Of a stretch of DNA of 64,000 bases, positions 23,332-31,359 are shown one piece after another. The position numbers were made by a program, and so were the translations under genes. Source of the DNA: Nocardia bhagyanarayanae (GTDB lineage Bacteria; Actinomycetota; Actinomycetes; Mycobacteriales; Mycobacteriaceae); contig NZ_VFPG01000001.1 in NCBI RefSeq assembly GCF_006716565.1, positions 6,014,001 to 6,078,000 of the forward strand, in the 5' to 3' direction. The notes beneath the pieces are model-generated. The model had not been told where the DNA came from. It saw nothing but the letters and a program-made list of their open reading frames with translations, and did not search any database. How positions within the stretch are numbered: position 1 is the stretch's first letter; every line of letters starts with the position of its first letter.

Positions 23332-24018
23332 ATGAACGAACAGCGGGCCGGCGACGCGGTGCCGAGCGACCGGCTACCCACCGAGGAGCACCACGAGGGC
23401 GGGTTCCGGCCGATGACCGAGCTGATCGACGCCGCGACCCAGGACGTCGACATCTCCCGCGGCGGGCCGCACTACGGCGCCTTCATCGAGCAGGTCCGCG
23501 GCCTGATGGACCGGGCGCGGTTGTCGTCGCCGTCCGACGAGCTGGCGCTGGAGACCATCGCCATCCTCAAGGAGCTCAACGACAAGCTCGACGCCGCCGT
23601 CGTCGACGAGTGGTCCGCGCCCACCTGGACCCGGGTCGACCTGCCCGCCCGCGGCAACATCACGCTGCCGCCCTTCGTGGTGGACCGGGCCGACCGCGAC
23701 GGCGTGGAGGCTCGCATCACCTTCCGCACCTACCACCTCGGCGGCAACCGGGCGGCGCACGGCGGCCAGATCGCGATCGGCTTCGACGACCTGCTCGGCA
23801 TGGCGGCCGCCGTGCACGCGGGCGCGGTCACCCGCACCGCCTCGCTCACCGTCGACTACCGCTCGATCACCCCGTTGAACACCGAACTCCGGCTGCACGC
23901 GTGGGCCGAGCGCCAGGAGGGTCGCAAAGTCTACGTCCGTGCCACCCTGCACGACGGCGACCGCCTGTGCGCCGAGGCCAACGGCCTCTTCATCGTCCTG
24001 AAGCCGGGCCAGCAGTAA
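23332..24018 (+). CDS. PaaI-like hotdog-fold thioesterase
   Basis: The protein has 228 aa, with an N-terminal helical extension of about 100 residues. The hotdog domain begins near ARGNITLPPFVVDRAD. The PaaI/THEM4-type signature is in HLGGNRAAHGGQIAIGFDDLLGMAAAVHAG (Asn, then HGG, then Asp on the central helix), followed by TASLTVDYRSITPLNTELRLHA. The expected activity is hydrolysis of acyl-CoA thioesters in the cytosol. The extended N-terminus is common in mycobacterial and nocardial members. A monooxygenase gene converges on it with an 8-base gap. Confidence 0.85.
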   Translation: MNEQRAGDAVPSDRLPTEEHHEGGFRPMTELIDAATQDVDISRGGPHYGAFIEQVRGLMDRARLSSPSDELALETIAILKELNDKLDAAVVDEWSAPTWTRVDLPARGNITLPPFVVDRADRDGVEARITFRTYHLGGNRAAHGGQIAIGFDDLLGMAAAVHAGAVTRTASLTVDYRSITPLNTELRLHAWAERQEGRKVYVRATLHDGDRLCAEANGLFIVLKPGQQ

Positions 24019-24025
24019 CGACGGG

Positions 24026-25485
24026 TCACTTCGAGGTGCCCGCGAACCGGTAGTTGGCCGGGTCCGGCGGTCGCCGCATGAGCGCGCGGTGGCGGGCGGG
24101 GGTCCACGGCCACAGTTCCGGGTTGCCGTCTTTGCCCAGGTACCAGCTCTGGCAACCGGTGGCCCACACCGTCTTGGGCAGCGCAGCGCGCAGTCGCGCG
24201 TAGTAGTGGTCGGTGGCGGTCTCGGTCGGTTCGACGGTGTCGAACTCCCTCGCCTGCCAGCGGCGGATCCAGCCGGCGATGTGTTCGGCCTGGGTCTCCG
24301 CGATCAGGGTGAGCGGATAGTTGCCCACCGGGCTGTGCGGTCCGATCAGCAGGAACATGTTCGGAAAACCCGGCAGCGCAACGGTTTCGAAGGCCCGAGG
24401 GCCGTCCGCCCAGGCCTGGTCCAGTGTCCGGCCGTCCGCCCCGACGATGCCCATCGGGCGCATGAACGCGTGCGCGTCGAAGCCGGTCGCCAGCACCAGC
24501 ACGTCCAGGTCGCGCACACGGCCGTCGGCCGTCACGACACCGCGCGGCACGACATGGTCGACGGCGCTGGTCACCACCTCCACGTCGGGACGCTGCACGG
24601 CGCGGTAGAAGCCGCCGGAGATCACCAGCCGCTTGCACATCGGCTCGTACTCCGGTGTCAGTGCGGCGCGCAGGGCGGGGTCGCGCACCGAGCGCAGATT
24701 CGCTCGGCACAACCCACCGACCAGCTTGCGCTTCGGCCCCGGCTCGATGAGCGCGCCCATCAGGAACTCGAAGATCCGGTGGGTGACCGCGTAGCCGAGC
24801 TCGTCGAGCGCCGGGAAGCGCCGGTGCGCGGCGCGGGTGAGCCGGGAGTAGCGGCCGTTCGGCAGTGGCGCGACCCACTGCGCCGTGCGCTGGAACATGC
24901 TCAGCCCGCCTTTCCCGCCAGATCGGTCACGATCTGCACGCCCGTGGAGCCGGTGCCGAGCACGCCGACGCGCTTGCCCGCTAGCTCGACGGTGTGGTCC
25001 CAGCGCGCGGAATGAAAGGCCGCGCCGGCGAAATCCGCGAGACCAGGGAGGTCCGGCGTTCGGGGGTGATGCAGGATGCCCGTGGCGCACAGCAGGAAGT
25101 CGTAACGCTCGCGTGCGCCGTCCGCGGTCGTCACCGTCCATCGCCCGTCGTCGAACACCGCGCCGCGCACCTCCGTGCCGAACCGGGTGATGCCCGGCAG
25201 CCCGTACTCGCGCGCCACCCGTGTGAAGTACTCCTCGATCTCGGCTCCCGGCGCGAAGAACTGCGACCAGTCCGGGTTCTTCGCGAAGCGGAACTGGTAG
25301 AACCGCGACGGCACATCGCAGGTCAGGCCGGGATAGGTGTTCTCGCGCCAGGTACCGCCGAAGCGATCGGACTTCTCGAAGATCGTGACATCACGAAAAC
25401 CCGCCCGCAGCAACGTGATCGCCATGCAGATGCCCGACATCCCCGCACCGATCACCGCGATCGCGGGCTCGCGCGGCGCACTCAT
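24026..25485 (-). pseudogene. Baeyer-Villiger flavin monooxygenase split by an apparent -1 frameshift
   Basis: Two frames together make one type I Baeyer-Villiger monooxygenase of about 485 residues. Part 1, ATG 25485 (GGAGA upstream) to TGA 24901, has the FAD fold IAVIGAGMSGICMA, the FAG-x3-H-x3-W-D fingerprint and the NADPH fold GVLGTGSTGVQIV, ending LAGKAG. Part 2 continues with MFQRTAQWVAPLPNGRYS from ATG 24898 to 24026 and holds the C-terminal domain (LVLATGFDAHAF, GPHSPVGNYPL, WYLGKDGNPELWPW). Adding one C within GGGCTGAGC would join them as ...AGLSMFQRT. It may be a true inactivating deletion, a sequencing error, or a split enzyme, since the second ATG lies only 2 bases past the stop and could be reached by re-initiation. 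Confidence 0.85.
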
Positions 25486-25682
25486 GGTTCGGTTCTCCGA
25501 TCGTCCGGACGGCAGCGGATCAGTAGGGAATCCGCTACCGCTCCGGTCCACGCCGCTACCGACTCGGCGTCCGGCACCAGGCCGCACACGCCCACCGACA
25601 GCCCGGCCGAGTGAGGCACCCACGCCGAACGCCGCCGGGCGATGACGTCGGCGAGAGCAAGGCGTCGCGGCGTTGCTGCCAT
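25482..25682 (-). CDS. Possible small protein upstream of the monooxygenase
   Basis: A 66-codon frame from ATG 25682 whose stop overlaps the monooxygenase start (ATGA). Such coupling favours translation. The composition (GLSVGVCGLVPDAESVAAWTGAVADSLLI) is protein-like in part, but there is no clear ribosome site and no family is recognised. It may be a leader frame or chance. Confidence 0.3.
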   Translation of the reverse strand: MAATPRRLALADVIARRRSAWVPHSAGLSVGVCGLVPDAESVAAWTGAVADSLLIRCRPDDRRTEP

Positions 25683-25737
25683 AACTCAACGCTATGACGC
25701 GCGGCGGCCCGGCGGAAGGCCTCGAGGCGACAGGCGA

Positions 25738-26166
25738 TCACGTCGTGACGACGAACGCCCAGTACCCGATGATCAGCGCGGTCAGTACCGCCGGGATCGC
25801 CGCCACGCTGGGCGCGACGGCGGCGCGCGCAAGGTCGCGGAACGGTTGGCCGGAATCGGAGATCATGTCGAACGGGTGCGGGCCGGATGGCGATGCGGTC
25901 TGCAACTGCTGCGCCACAGAGGCGAAGAGGCGGCGGTAGCGGCGTTCCAGGCTCAGGTAGTAGCCGTCCAGTCCCCAGAAGATCCACGCGGGCGCCAGCG
26001 CCAGCAGAATCAACTCCGATCGGTCCTGGGACTGCGCGGTGAAGAGCGCGAAGATCACCGAGACGAGGGTCACCGACCACCCGCGCACCGTGAAGGACTG
26101 CTGACTCAGTCGCGCGATGATCGTCTGCAACATCTCGAGATGCTTGACTCGATAGTCGGTATTCAT
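25738..26166 (-). CDS. Small multi-pass membrane protein
   Basis: The protein has 142 aa. ATG 26166 is preferred; GTG 26190 in frame is possible. A conserved-looking amphipathic start (YRVKHLEMLQTIIARLSQQSFTVRGW) leads into hydrophobic helices at about 28-46 and 52-72, then an E-R-R-Y-R-R-L cytoplasmic helix and a final helix at about 118-139. Small membrane proteins with this F-x-x-R/K-G-W-x-V-T-L-V opening and L-D-G-Y-x-L-x-x-E-R turn recur in accessory islands of many bacteria, sometimes near TIR or nucleotide-signalling genes; that context is from memory and not checked here. It is divergent from the XRE-TPR regulator. Function is unknown. Confidence 0.65.
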   Translation of the reverse strand: MNTDYRVKHLEMLQTIIARLSQQSFTVRGWSVTLVSVIFALFTAQSQDRSELILLALAPAWIFWGLDGYYLSLERRYRRLFASVAQQLQTASPSGPHPFDMISDSGQPFRDLARAAVAPSVAAIPAVLTALIIGYWAFVVTT

Positions 26167-26377
26167 GTGGGTCCAATCTTTCTCTGACACAGCGTGATTC
26201 GTCAGCGCACCGCCGAGGCGGCCATCCAGCGCTTCTCCTGTGCCACACGGTTACCGGCGGTACACTCGCGAAAACCGAAGGGTTGCTGTTGGCGCCCTCG
26301 GCACGCCCGCGACGGGGCGGAAGAGGCTGTCGTGCAAAAAGTTCTGCGACCGGAGACGATGGTTCGAGGAAAAGTAC

Positions 26378-27631
26378 ATGACAGGAGCTGCATTCGGCCG
26401 AGAGCTGCGACGACGGCGCACACAGCAGGGATTGACCCTCGGCGAGCTGGCGGAGCTCGTGCACTACAGCCGTAGCCATTTGAGCAAGGTCGAGAACGGG
26501 CACAAGTCGCCCTCCGCGCAACTGTCGCGCAAGTGTGACGCGGTCCTGTCCGCCGGTGGCGCACTGCACGCACTGGCTCCAGCGGACACCCCGCCGGAGC
26601 GCGACACCGGACCCGCCCCTGAGGCACCCGGATACACACACGCGCACTGGAACCTGCGCCTGTACTCCGACGGTTCCGGGATATTCGAGATCGGTGAAGC
26701 CGGCGCGCCCGCCGTGACCGAGGTGCCGCAGCCCGCCCCCACCTCCACCGACACACTGCCCGGCCTGGCCGTTCTGTTCGAGGAGACGAAGCGCCTCGGC
26801 CGCACCAGCAGTCCCAGTCTGGTGCTGCCTATGGCGATCACGCAGGCGCACGTCGCGGCCTCCTCGGCCCGGCAGAGCACGGGCGAGGATCAGCGGCGGC
26901 TGCTGCGGCACGCCGCCCGCACCGCCGAGTTCGCAGGGTGGATGGCGCAGGAGTGCGGTGACGACCGCGGGTCGCTGTGGTGGACCGACCGTGCGGTCAT
27001 GCTGGCCTCGGCCGCCGGCGATGAAGACATGACCAGCTATGCCCTTGTCCGCAGGGCGGTGGTGAGCCTGTACCGCGGTGATTCCTCCGCGACGACCGGG
27101 CCAACCGAGCAGGTGCTCGCCGACGACGCCATCCACCCCCGCATCCGCTGGCTGGCCGCACTGGGCGCGGCCCAGGGATACGCCATCGGCCTGGACCATG
27201 CCGGCGCGATGCGCGCCTTGGACACGGCGGCAAGCCTTTTCGACCAAGCGCAGCGTCTCGAGGGTGACGAGCAGCTCGGACCTTCTGCCATGCACGGTCG
27301 TCCGCTTCTCATCGAGGCGTGGTGCCAATACGATCTGGGCAACCTCGCAGCCGCTGCCGCGCTCTTCGAGCGGGCTATGTCGCGGCCGCTGCCCTCGGAC
27401 CGCGATCACGCTCGATTCGGTACGCGCCGCGCGCTGGTATACGCCGCGCTGGGCGAGCCGGATCGGGCGAGCGAACTCATCGGGCCACTGCTCGACGTCG
27501 TGCGCTCGGTCGATTCGGCGACGATCCGAGCCGATCTGCGCGACTTCGCGCGGACGATCACTCGTTTCCGTGGGCACCGCGGGACACATGACATCCAGGC
27601 TGCCCTGATGGCGGCTCTGGCGAAGCGCTGA
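26378..27631 (+). CDS. XRE-type HTH regulator with TPR-like C-terminus
   Basis: The protein has 417 aa. ATG 26378 follows CGAGGAAAAG. The XRE HTH is at residues 4-60 (FGRELRRRRTQQGLTLGELAELVHYSRSHLSKVENGHKSPSAQL). A Pro-rich linker follows. Residues 165-417 are repeated helix pairs of TPR character (RHAARTAEFAGWMAQECGD, WWTDRAVMLASAAGDEDMTSYALVRRAVVSLYRG, AMRALDTAASLFDQAQRLEGDEQL, ARFGTRRALVYAALGEPDRASELI). Streptomycetes and nocardiae have many such regulators, often near their target genes. It heads the plus-strand island and is followed by a very strong hairpin, so it forms its own transcript. Confidence 0.85.
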   Translation: MTGAAFGRELRRRRTQQGLTLGELAELVHYSRSHLSKVENGHKSPSAQLSRKCDAVLSAGGALHALAPADTPPERDTGPAPEAPGYTHAHWNLRLYSDGSGIFEIGEAGAPAVTEVPQPAPTSTDTLPGLAVLFEETKRLGRTSSPSLVLPMAITQAHVAASSARQSTGEDQRRLLRHAARTAEFAGWMAQECGDDRGSLWWTDRAVMLASAAGDEDMTSYALVRRAVVSLYRGDSSATTGPTEQVLADDAIHPRIRWLAALGAAQGYAIGLDHAGAMRALDTAASLFDQAQRLEGDEQLGPSAMHGRPLLIEAWCQYDLGNLAAAAALFERAMSRPLPSDRDHARFGTRRALVYAALGEPDRASELIGPLLDVVRSVDSATIRADLRDFARTITRFRGHRGTHDIQAALMAALAKR

Positions 27632-27678
27632 GCAGGCGTTGTCCGTTGCCGGTCGATCGGGCAACGGACAACGCCTGC
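27632..27678 (+). terminator. 19-bp perfect hairpin after the XRE-TPR gene
   Basis: GCAGGCGTTGTCCGTTGCC (27632-27650), loop GGTCGATCG, then its exact complement at 27660-27678. It begins directly after the stop codon. The stem is unusually long and perfect for an actinobacterial terminator and could work in both directions. Confidence 0.8.
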
Positions 27679-28207
27679 CGGGTTCCCACCCACTACCGGA
27701 TGCTGGAGAAGAGCCCGGAACGGCGGCCGCGGCTGGGCGGATGTGCTTGCGACCGCGTGCTATTCGCGCGCCAGGAACGAGAGTGACCTGCCGTGCGGGC
27801 TCGGTGTCCGTGGCCCGGGTGCGGCGACGGCGCTTGTACCGCATATGAACGGACCGGTGAGGATAGTGGGATGGACGAATTACGGCATTAGTCGACGCGG
27901 GTGCGACCACCGCGTACGGGGCGCCGGGTTATAAACCGACCGGCACTTTTCGGATCGTCGTGCAATCTTTCATTTCGATGACCCGACCGGCAATCGCGTT
28001 CGCTCCGCAAAATTCTGGCTACAGGTGCAGAATGGAACCGATATAGCGGTAGGCCGGTAGTCGGGGTGGCCTCACGGAGCGCGGCATTCGAGGAGAGGAT
28101 GTAGCAAACTGGTCGCCTGCTTTGGTTTTCGCCCGCCGGGCGAGGCTCGGTCCTGCACGGAATCCAGCCCGTGGGGAGAGACATTCTTTCGAGGGATTGC
28201 CTATAGT
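27679..28207. other. Long intergenic region upstream of the TIR gene
   Basis: About 530 bases without a convincing gene; several frames of 60-70 codons show no ribosome site or family likeness. Base composition is visibly more AT-rich from about 27930 on, with TTTCATTTCGATG and AAAATTCTGGC runs, as in transferred DNA or a regulated promoter. It must hold the promoter of the TIR and downstream genes. An oddity is GAGGAGAGG followed by ATGTAG at about 28098, a ribosome site with a start-stop codon pair. Confidence 0.5.
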
Positions 28208-28804
28208 ATGAAAATATTCCTGAATTATCGCACGATTGACAGTGTATACGCCGTCGGTCAGATCTCGAAGCAGATGGCGCGCCATTTCGGCAGGGTGCAC
28301 GTCTTCCGCGATCAGGATTCGCTGGCGCTCGGCGTGCTGTATTCCCGTCGCATCCGCGCCGCGCTCGACGACACTGATGTGATGGTGTCGGTGATCGGTC
28401 GGCACTGGCTCGATGCCCGTGACAAGCGAGGGGTACGGTGCATCGACAACGAGCGCGATTGGGTGCGCATGGAATTGCGCACCGCGTTCGAGCGCGGAAT
28501 TCCGGTGGTTCCGGTTCTGTTGGACGACACGCCGCTCCCGGTGCCGGAGAGCCTGCCGGAGGACATCCGGAAACTGACTCTCTCGCAGGGCTGGCGTATC
28601 CGGCACCAATCGCTCGACGACGATATCGCCGGTCTGATCAAACGTTTGTCGCCCGTTCCCGAGCCGCAGGATCAGCCCGCGGCCGGGCCTGCGCGGAGGT
28701 CTCCGCCGCAGACGCAGACCAATTCCGCGACCGGCGGCGGCATCGTGGTCGCCAATCAGAACGGACCACAGAATGTCACGTTGAACGATCCCCGCGGGAG
28801 ATGA
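28208..28804 (+). CDS. TIR-domain protein with C-terminal amyloid-like motif
   Basis: The protein has 198 aa. ATG 28208 gives the canonical TIR opening MKIFLNYRTIDS. The TIR domain is at residues 1-147: FRDQDSLALG (BB-loop region), DVMVSVIGRHWLD, and DWVRMELRTAFERGIPVVPVLLD, in which Glu89 sits at the catalytic position of TIR NADases (W-x-x-x-E). A Pro/Gln-rich linker (150-172) leads to a terminal segment at 173-193 with G-G-x-V-V-x-x-Q-N-G-x-Q-x-V. Nearly the same segment starts the next protein, 1 base downstream. That is the layout of bacterial amyloid signalling motifs, in which a membrane or sensor partner templates the effector. The inferred role is an NAD-cleaving or NAD-signalling effector, possibly for phage defence. 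Confidence 0.85.
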   Translation: MKIFLNYRTIDSVYAVGQISKQMARHFGRVHVFRDQDSLALGVLYSRRIRAALDDTDVMVSVIGRHWLDARDKRGVRCIDNERDWVRMELRTAFERGIPVVPVLLDDTPLPVPESLPEDIRKLTLSQGWRIRHQSLDDDIAGLIKRLSPVPEPQDQPAAGPARRSPPQTQTNSATGGGIVVANQNGPQNVTLNDPRGR

Positions 28805-28805
28805 A

Positions 28806-29138
28806 GTGCGCTTCCGCCCGGGATCGAACAGCAGTGTCAACGCACAGAATCAGGTCAATATCGCCAAGCGCGGCGGCACGGTGGTGTCCAGTCAGAACGG
28901 TTCGCAGACCGTCAATATCATCCACAACAACGCGGTACGCAGAGTCCGCCTGTGGTATGTGCTCGCGGTCCTGCTCCTGGTCGACATCGTGTTCATCTGG
29001 TATGCCCAGGCCGCCTACACCGGAGTGTCCGGCGACGGTGGCGACCAACTCCGTTCGGCGACAGGCCTGCTGTTGATCGCCGCCACATTTGTGCTGGCGC
29101 GGCGATGTATCCGCGAGCTGTTCGGTCGCTGGAAATAG
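28806..29138 (+). CDS. Two-helix membrane protein with N-terminal amyloid-like motif
   Basis: The protein has 110 aa. GTG 28806 has GGGAG at spacing and follows the TIR stop by 1 base. Residues 10-42 are Asn/Gln/Val-rich and contain G-G-T-V-V-S-S-Q-N-G-S-Q-T-V-N, the counterpart of the TIR tail (11 or more of about 24 positions identical). Membrane helices lie at about 49-70 (LWYVLAVLLLVDIVFIWYAQA) and 86-102, with basic residues before the first helix keeping the motif in the cytoplasm. I propose that it recruits or nucleates the TIR protein at the membrane. No known family is recognised beyond the motif. Confidence 0.75.
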   Translation: MRFRPGSNSSVNAQNQVNIAKRGGTVVSSQNGSQTVNIIHNNAVRRVRLWYVLAVLLLVDIVFIWYAQAAYTGVSGDGGDQLRSATGLLLIAATFVLARRCIRELFGRWK

Positions 29139-29290
29139 GTGTGAGCAGGTTTTCGTCCGGCGCATCCCGGTTGTGACACGAATGGTCACCACCGGATTCG
29201 ATGCGCCGGAATCACCTGTCGATGGATCACGTCGGGTGTAGCAGGAGAGAAGTCGGGCGCCCAACGCACAATCTGTTGAAGGAATAGTTC

Positions 29291-29575
29291 ATGAGCATCA
29301 CATTCGGCCGCCAGGACGGCACGCGGGCAGACGCGCGCGGGATCGCGAGGCGGCCGGCCCTCAGTGGTCGTGAGATCGAGGTGCTGCTGGCTTGGCTCGC
29401 CTCGGACTCGAAGGTGGAAGTCGGCCAGCGTCTGTATATCTCACCCGGCACGGTCAATACCCATCTGTCCCGGATCAGAGACAAATACGCGGCTGTCGGG
29501 CGGCCCGCGCCCACCAAAGCCGCGCTCGTCGTGCGGGCGTTGCAGGACGCGCTCATCGGCATCGACGACCTGTAG
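29291..29575 (+). CDS. Stand-alone LuxR-type HTH regulator
   Basis: The protein has 94 aa. ATG 29291 follows GAAGGA. Residues 25-85 are a LuxR/GerE HTH (LSGREIEVLLAWLASDSKVEVGQRLYISPGTVNTHLSRIRDKYAAVGR) with the V-N-T-H-L recognition helix. No receiver or ligand domain is present; the first 24 residues are basic. It lies between the TIR pair and the vWA-PP2C-kinase unit and may regulate the island. Lone GerE domains of this size are complete genes in many actinobacteria, so truncation need not be assumed. Confidence 0.85.
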   Translation: MSITFGRQDGTRADARGIARRPALSGREIEVLLAWLASDSKVEVGQRLYISPGTVNTHLSRIRDKYAAVGRPAPTKAALVVRALQDALIGIDDL

Positions 29576-29676
29576 TTCGCGGTGCGCTGTCCGTCGAATG
29601 GCCGACAGTGGAATCCGTTGCGCGACTGTAGTGTTCGGCGTGCTCAGGGCGAATCGGGAAAGGGAGCGTGTGCCGA

Positions 29677-30348
29677 ATGAACGAACCGAAGGCGACCGTA
29701 CTGCCGGTCTATTTCGTTGCCGACGAATCGTATTCGATGGTCAACGACGTTCGGGATTTGAATACCGGGCTGGTCACCCTGTTCGACACCTTGCAGGGCG
29801 AAGCGATGGCCGCGGCGAAAGTCAGGTTCTGTGTCCTGGGATTCTCCGACGACGCGGTGTGCTACCTGGAGCCGAGTGACTTGCGATACGTGGACCACGT
29901 GCCGGAACTGCGCGCCCGTGGTTCGACATCGTTCGCCGCGGCCTTTTCCGAACTGAGCAACCGCATCCCGCGCGATATCCGAGAACTGAAGTCCGACGGC
30001 TATCTGGTGAACCGGCCCGCCGTCTTCTTCCTGACCGATGGCGCCCCCAATCCCGGCGACGGCTGGGAGGCTGCGCGCACGCAACTGATGAGCCTCCCCG
30101 GACACCCGAATATCTTGGCTTTCGGCATCGGACAGGCCGACGCTGATGTGATCCGGCAAGTGGCGACCGCCCCGAAGTACGCGTTCATCGCCGCGGCGGG
30201 GACCGACACGGGTGTCGCGATCTCGAAGTTCGTCACGGCGCTCACCCAGTCGGTGATCAATTCGGGTACGGCGCTGGCCACCGGGCAGGCGACGTTGCAG
30301 GTGGAGAAGCCCGACGACTTCGTCTCGCTCGACGTGGACCCCGTCTGA
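29677..30348 (+). CDS. TerY-like von Willebrand factor A protein
   Basis: The protein has 223 aa. ATG 29677 has AGGGAG 10 bases upstream; GTG 29668 lies too close to that site. The vWA domain has a full MIDAS: D16-E-S18-Y-S20 in VYFVADESYSM, the middle Thr in RARGSTSFAAAFSEL, and Asp in FFLTDGAPNPGDGW. The end IGQADADVIRQVAT matches TerY-type proteins. In known TerY-P triads a vWA protein, a PP2C phosphatase and a Ser/Thr kinase are encoded together, as here, and act in a phosphorylation switch. It overlaps the PP2C gene by one base (TGATG). Confidence 0.9.
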   Translation: MNEPKATVLPVYFVADESYSMVNDVRDLNTGLVTLFDTLQGEAMAAAKVRFCVLGFSDDAVCYLEPSDLRYVDHVPELRARGSTSFAAAFSELSNRIPRDIRELKSDGYLVNRPAVFFLTDGAPNPGDGWEAARTQLMSLPGHPNILAFGIGQADADVIRQVATAPKYAFIAAAGTDTGVAISKFVTALTQSVINSGTALATGQATLQVEKPDDFVSLDVDPV

Positions 30349-31349
30349 TGGGGTGGTTGGGCAAGCGGAGCAAGCAAGTCGAGCAAGCGGCGGCGGATTC
30401 GTCCCTGGAAGCGGAGGCGGCGGCGGAGCTCACCGGCCGTGCGGACATACCGAAAGTCACACCGCCGGGTTGGCCATCGAGGGAGCCGATCGTCGTCGGT
30501 GCGCCGACGCCCGCGTTCGAGCCCAAGACGGTGGACAAGGAGTACGGCAGGACGCCGTATCGGCCCGACACCGTGATCGATGGCTGGTCCAGCGGTGCGT
30601 TCACGGTGCGGGCGGCATCGGTCCGGGGGTATCTGCACCGGTACGGCGGCGCGCCACGCCAGGACGATTTCGCCATCACCGTCGACCCGGAGCGTGAGCG
30701 CCTGGTCGTCGCCGTGGCCGACGGTGTGTCGTCGGCCAAGTACTCCCACATCGGTTCCTCCACCGTCGTCCGCTATGCCACCCGGTGGCTGGAGGAACCG
30801 CCGGAACCGCTCGAAGACGGCGGCTGGCAGTCCCTGTTCAAGAGCGCCGCGTGGACGCTGACCGAACAAGCGGCCGCGGTGCTGTCGCTGCCGGAGGCCG
30901 ACGCCGAACAGGCGGAACGGATGCTCGCCACGACCCTGGCCTGCGCGGTGTGCGAACCCCACCCCGACGGCGGTCTGTCGGCGGTGGTCGCCGCCGTCGG
31001 CGATTCCGGTGTCTGGTTGCTGACGAACGGGACATTCGTCCCGGTACTCGGCGGCAAAGAGCAGTCGTCTTCGGGGTTGTCGTCCTCGGCCGTGGTCGGT
31101 CTGCCCAGGGTGCCCAACGACGTCGCACCCCAGCCCGTAATCGTCGAGCCAGGTCAGGTGCTGCTGGTGGGAACCGACGGATTCGGCGATCCGCTCGGCA
31201 GCGGTGACGGCGACGTCGGTGGGCTGTTCGCGGGGTTGCTCGGCGACCGGGTGCCGTCGCAGCTCGAATTCGCCCACGCGTTGGACTTCTCGCGGGAAAC
31301 GTTCGACGACGACCGGACTCTGGTGGCCATATGGCCGCCACGCGGCTGA
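30348..31349 (+). CDS. PP2C-type protein phosphatase of the TerY-P triad
   Basis: The protein has 333 aa. ATG 30348 overlaps the vWA stop. Residues 1-85 are a low-complexity Ala/Glu and Pro-rich leader (KRSKQVEQAAADSSLEAEAAAE). The PP2C core has Asp pairs for two metals: RQDDFAITV near residue 105, VVAVADGVSSAKYSHIGS near 124, VVAAVGDSGVWLL, and VGTDGFGD near 276. It lacks a membrane segment, so it acts in the cytosol, presumably removing phosphates placed by the kinase encoded next, perhaps on the vWA protein. It ends 10 bases before the kinase start. Confidence 0.9.
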   Translation: MGWLGKRSKQVEQAAADSSLEAEAAAELTGRADIPKVTPPGWPSREPIVVGAPTPAFEPKTVDKEYGRTPYRPDTVIDGWSSGAFTVRAASVRGYLHRYGGAPRQDDFAITVDPERERLVVAVADGVSSAKYSHIGSSTVVRYATRWLEEPPEPLEDGGWQSLFKSAAWTLTEQAAAVLSLPEADAEQAERMLATTLACAVCEPHPDGGLSAVVAAVGDSGVWLLTNGTFVPVLGGKEQSSSGLSSSAVVGLPRVPNDVAPQPVIVEPGQVLLVGTDGFGDPLGSGDGDVGGLFAGLLGDRVPSQLEFAHALDFSRETFDDDRTLVAIWPPRG

Positions 31350-31359
31350 CGGAGCCGCC

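Noticed and set aside
28202..28207. TATAGT directly before the TIR start, considered as its -10 box.
   Set aside because: Transcription from it would begin inside the gene, past ATG 28208, so it cannot serve that start.
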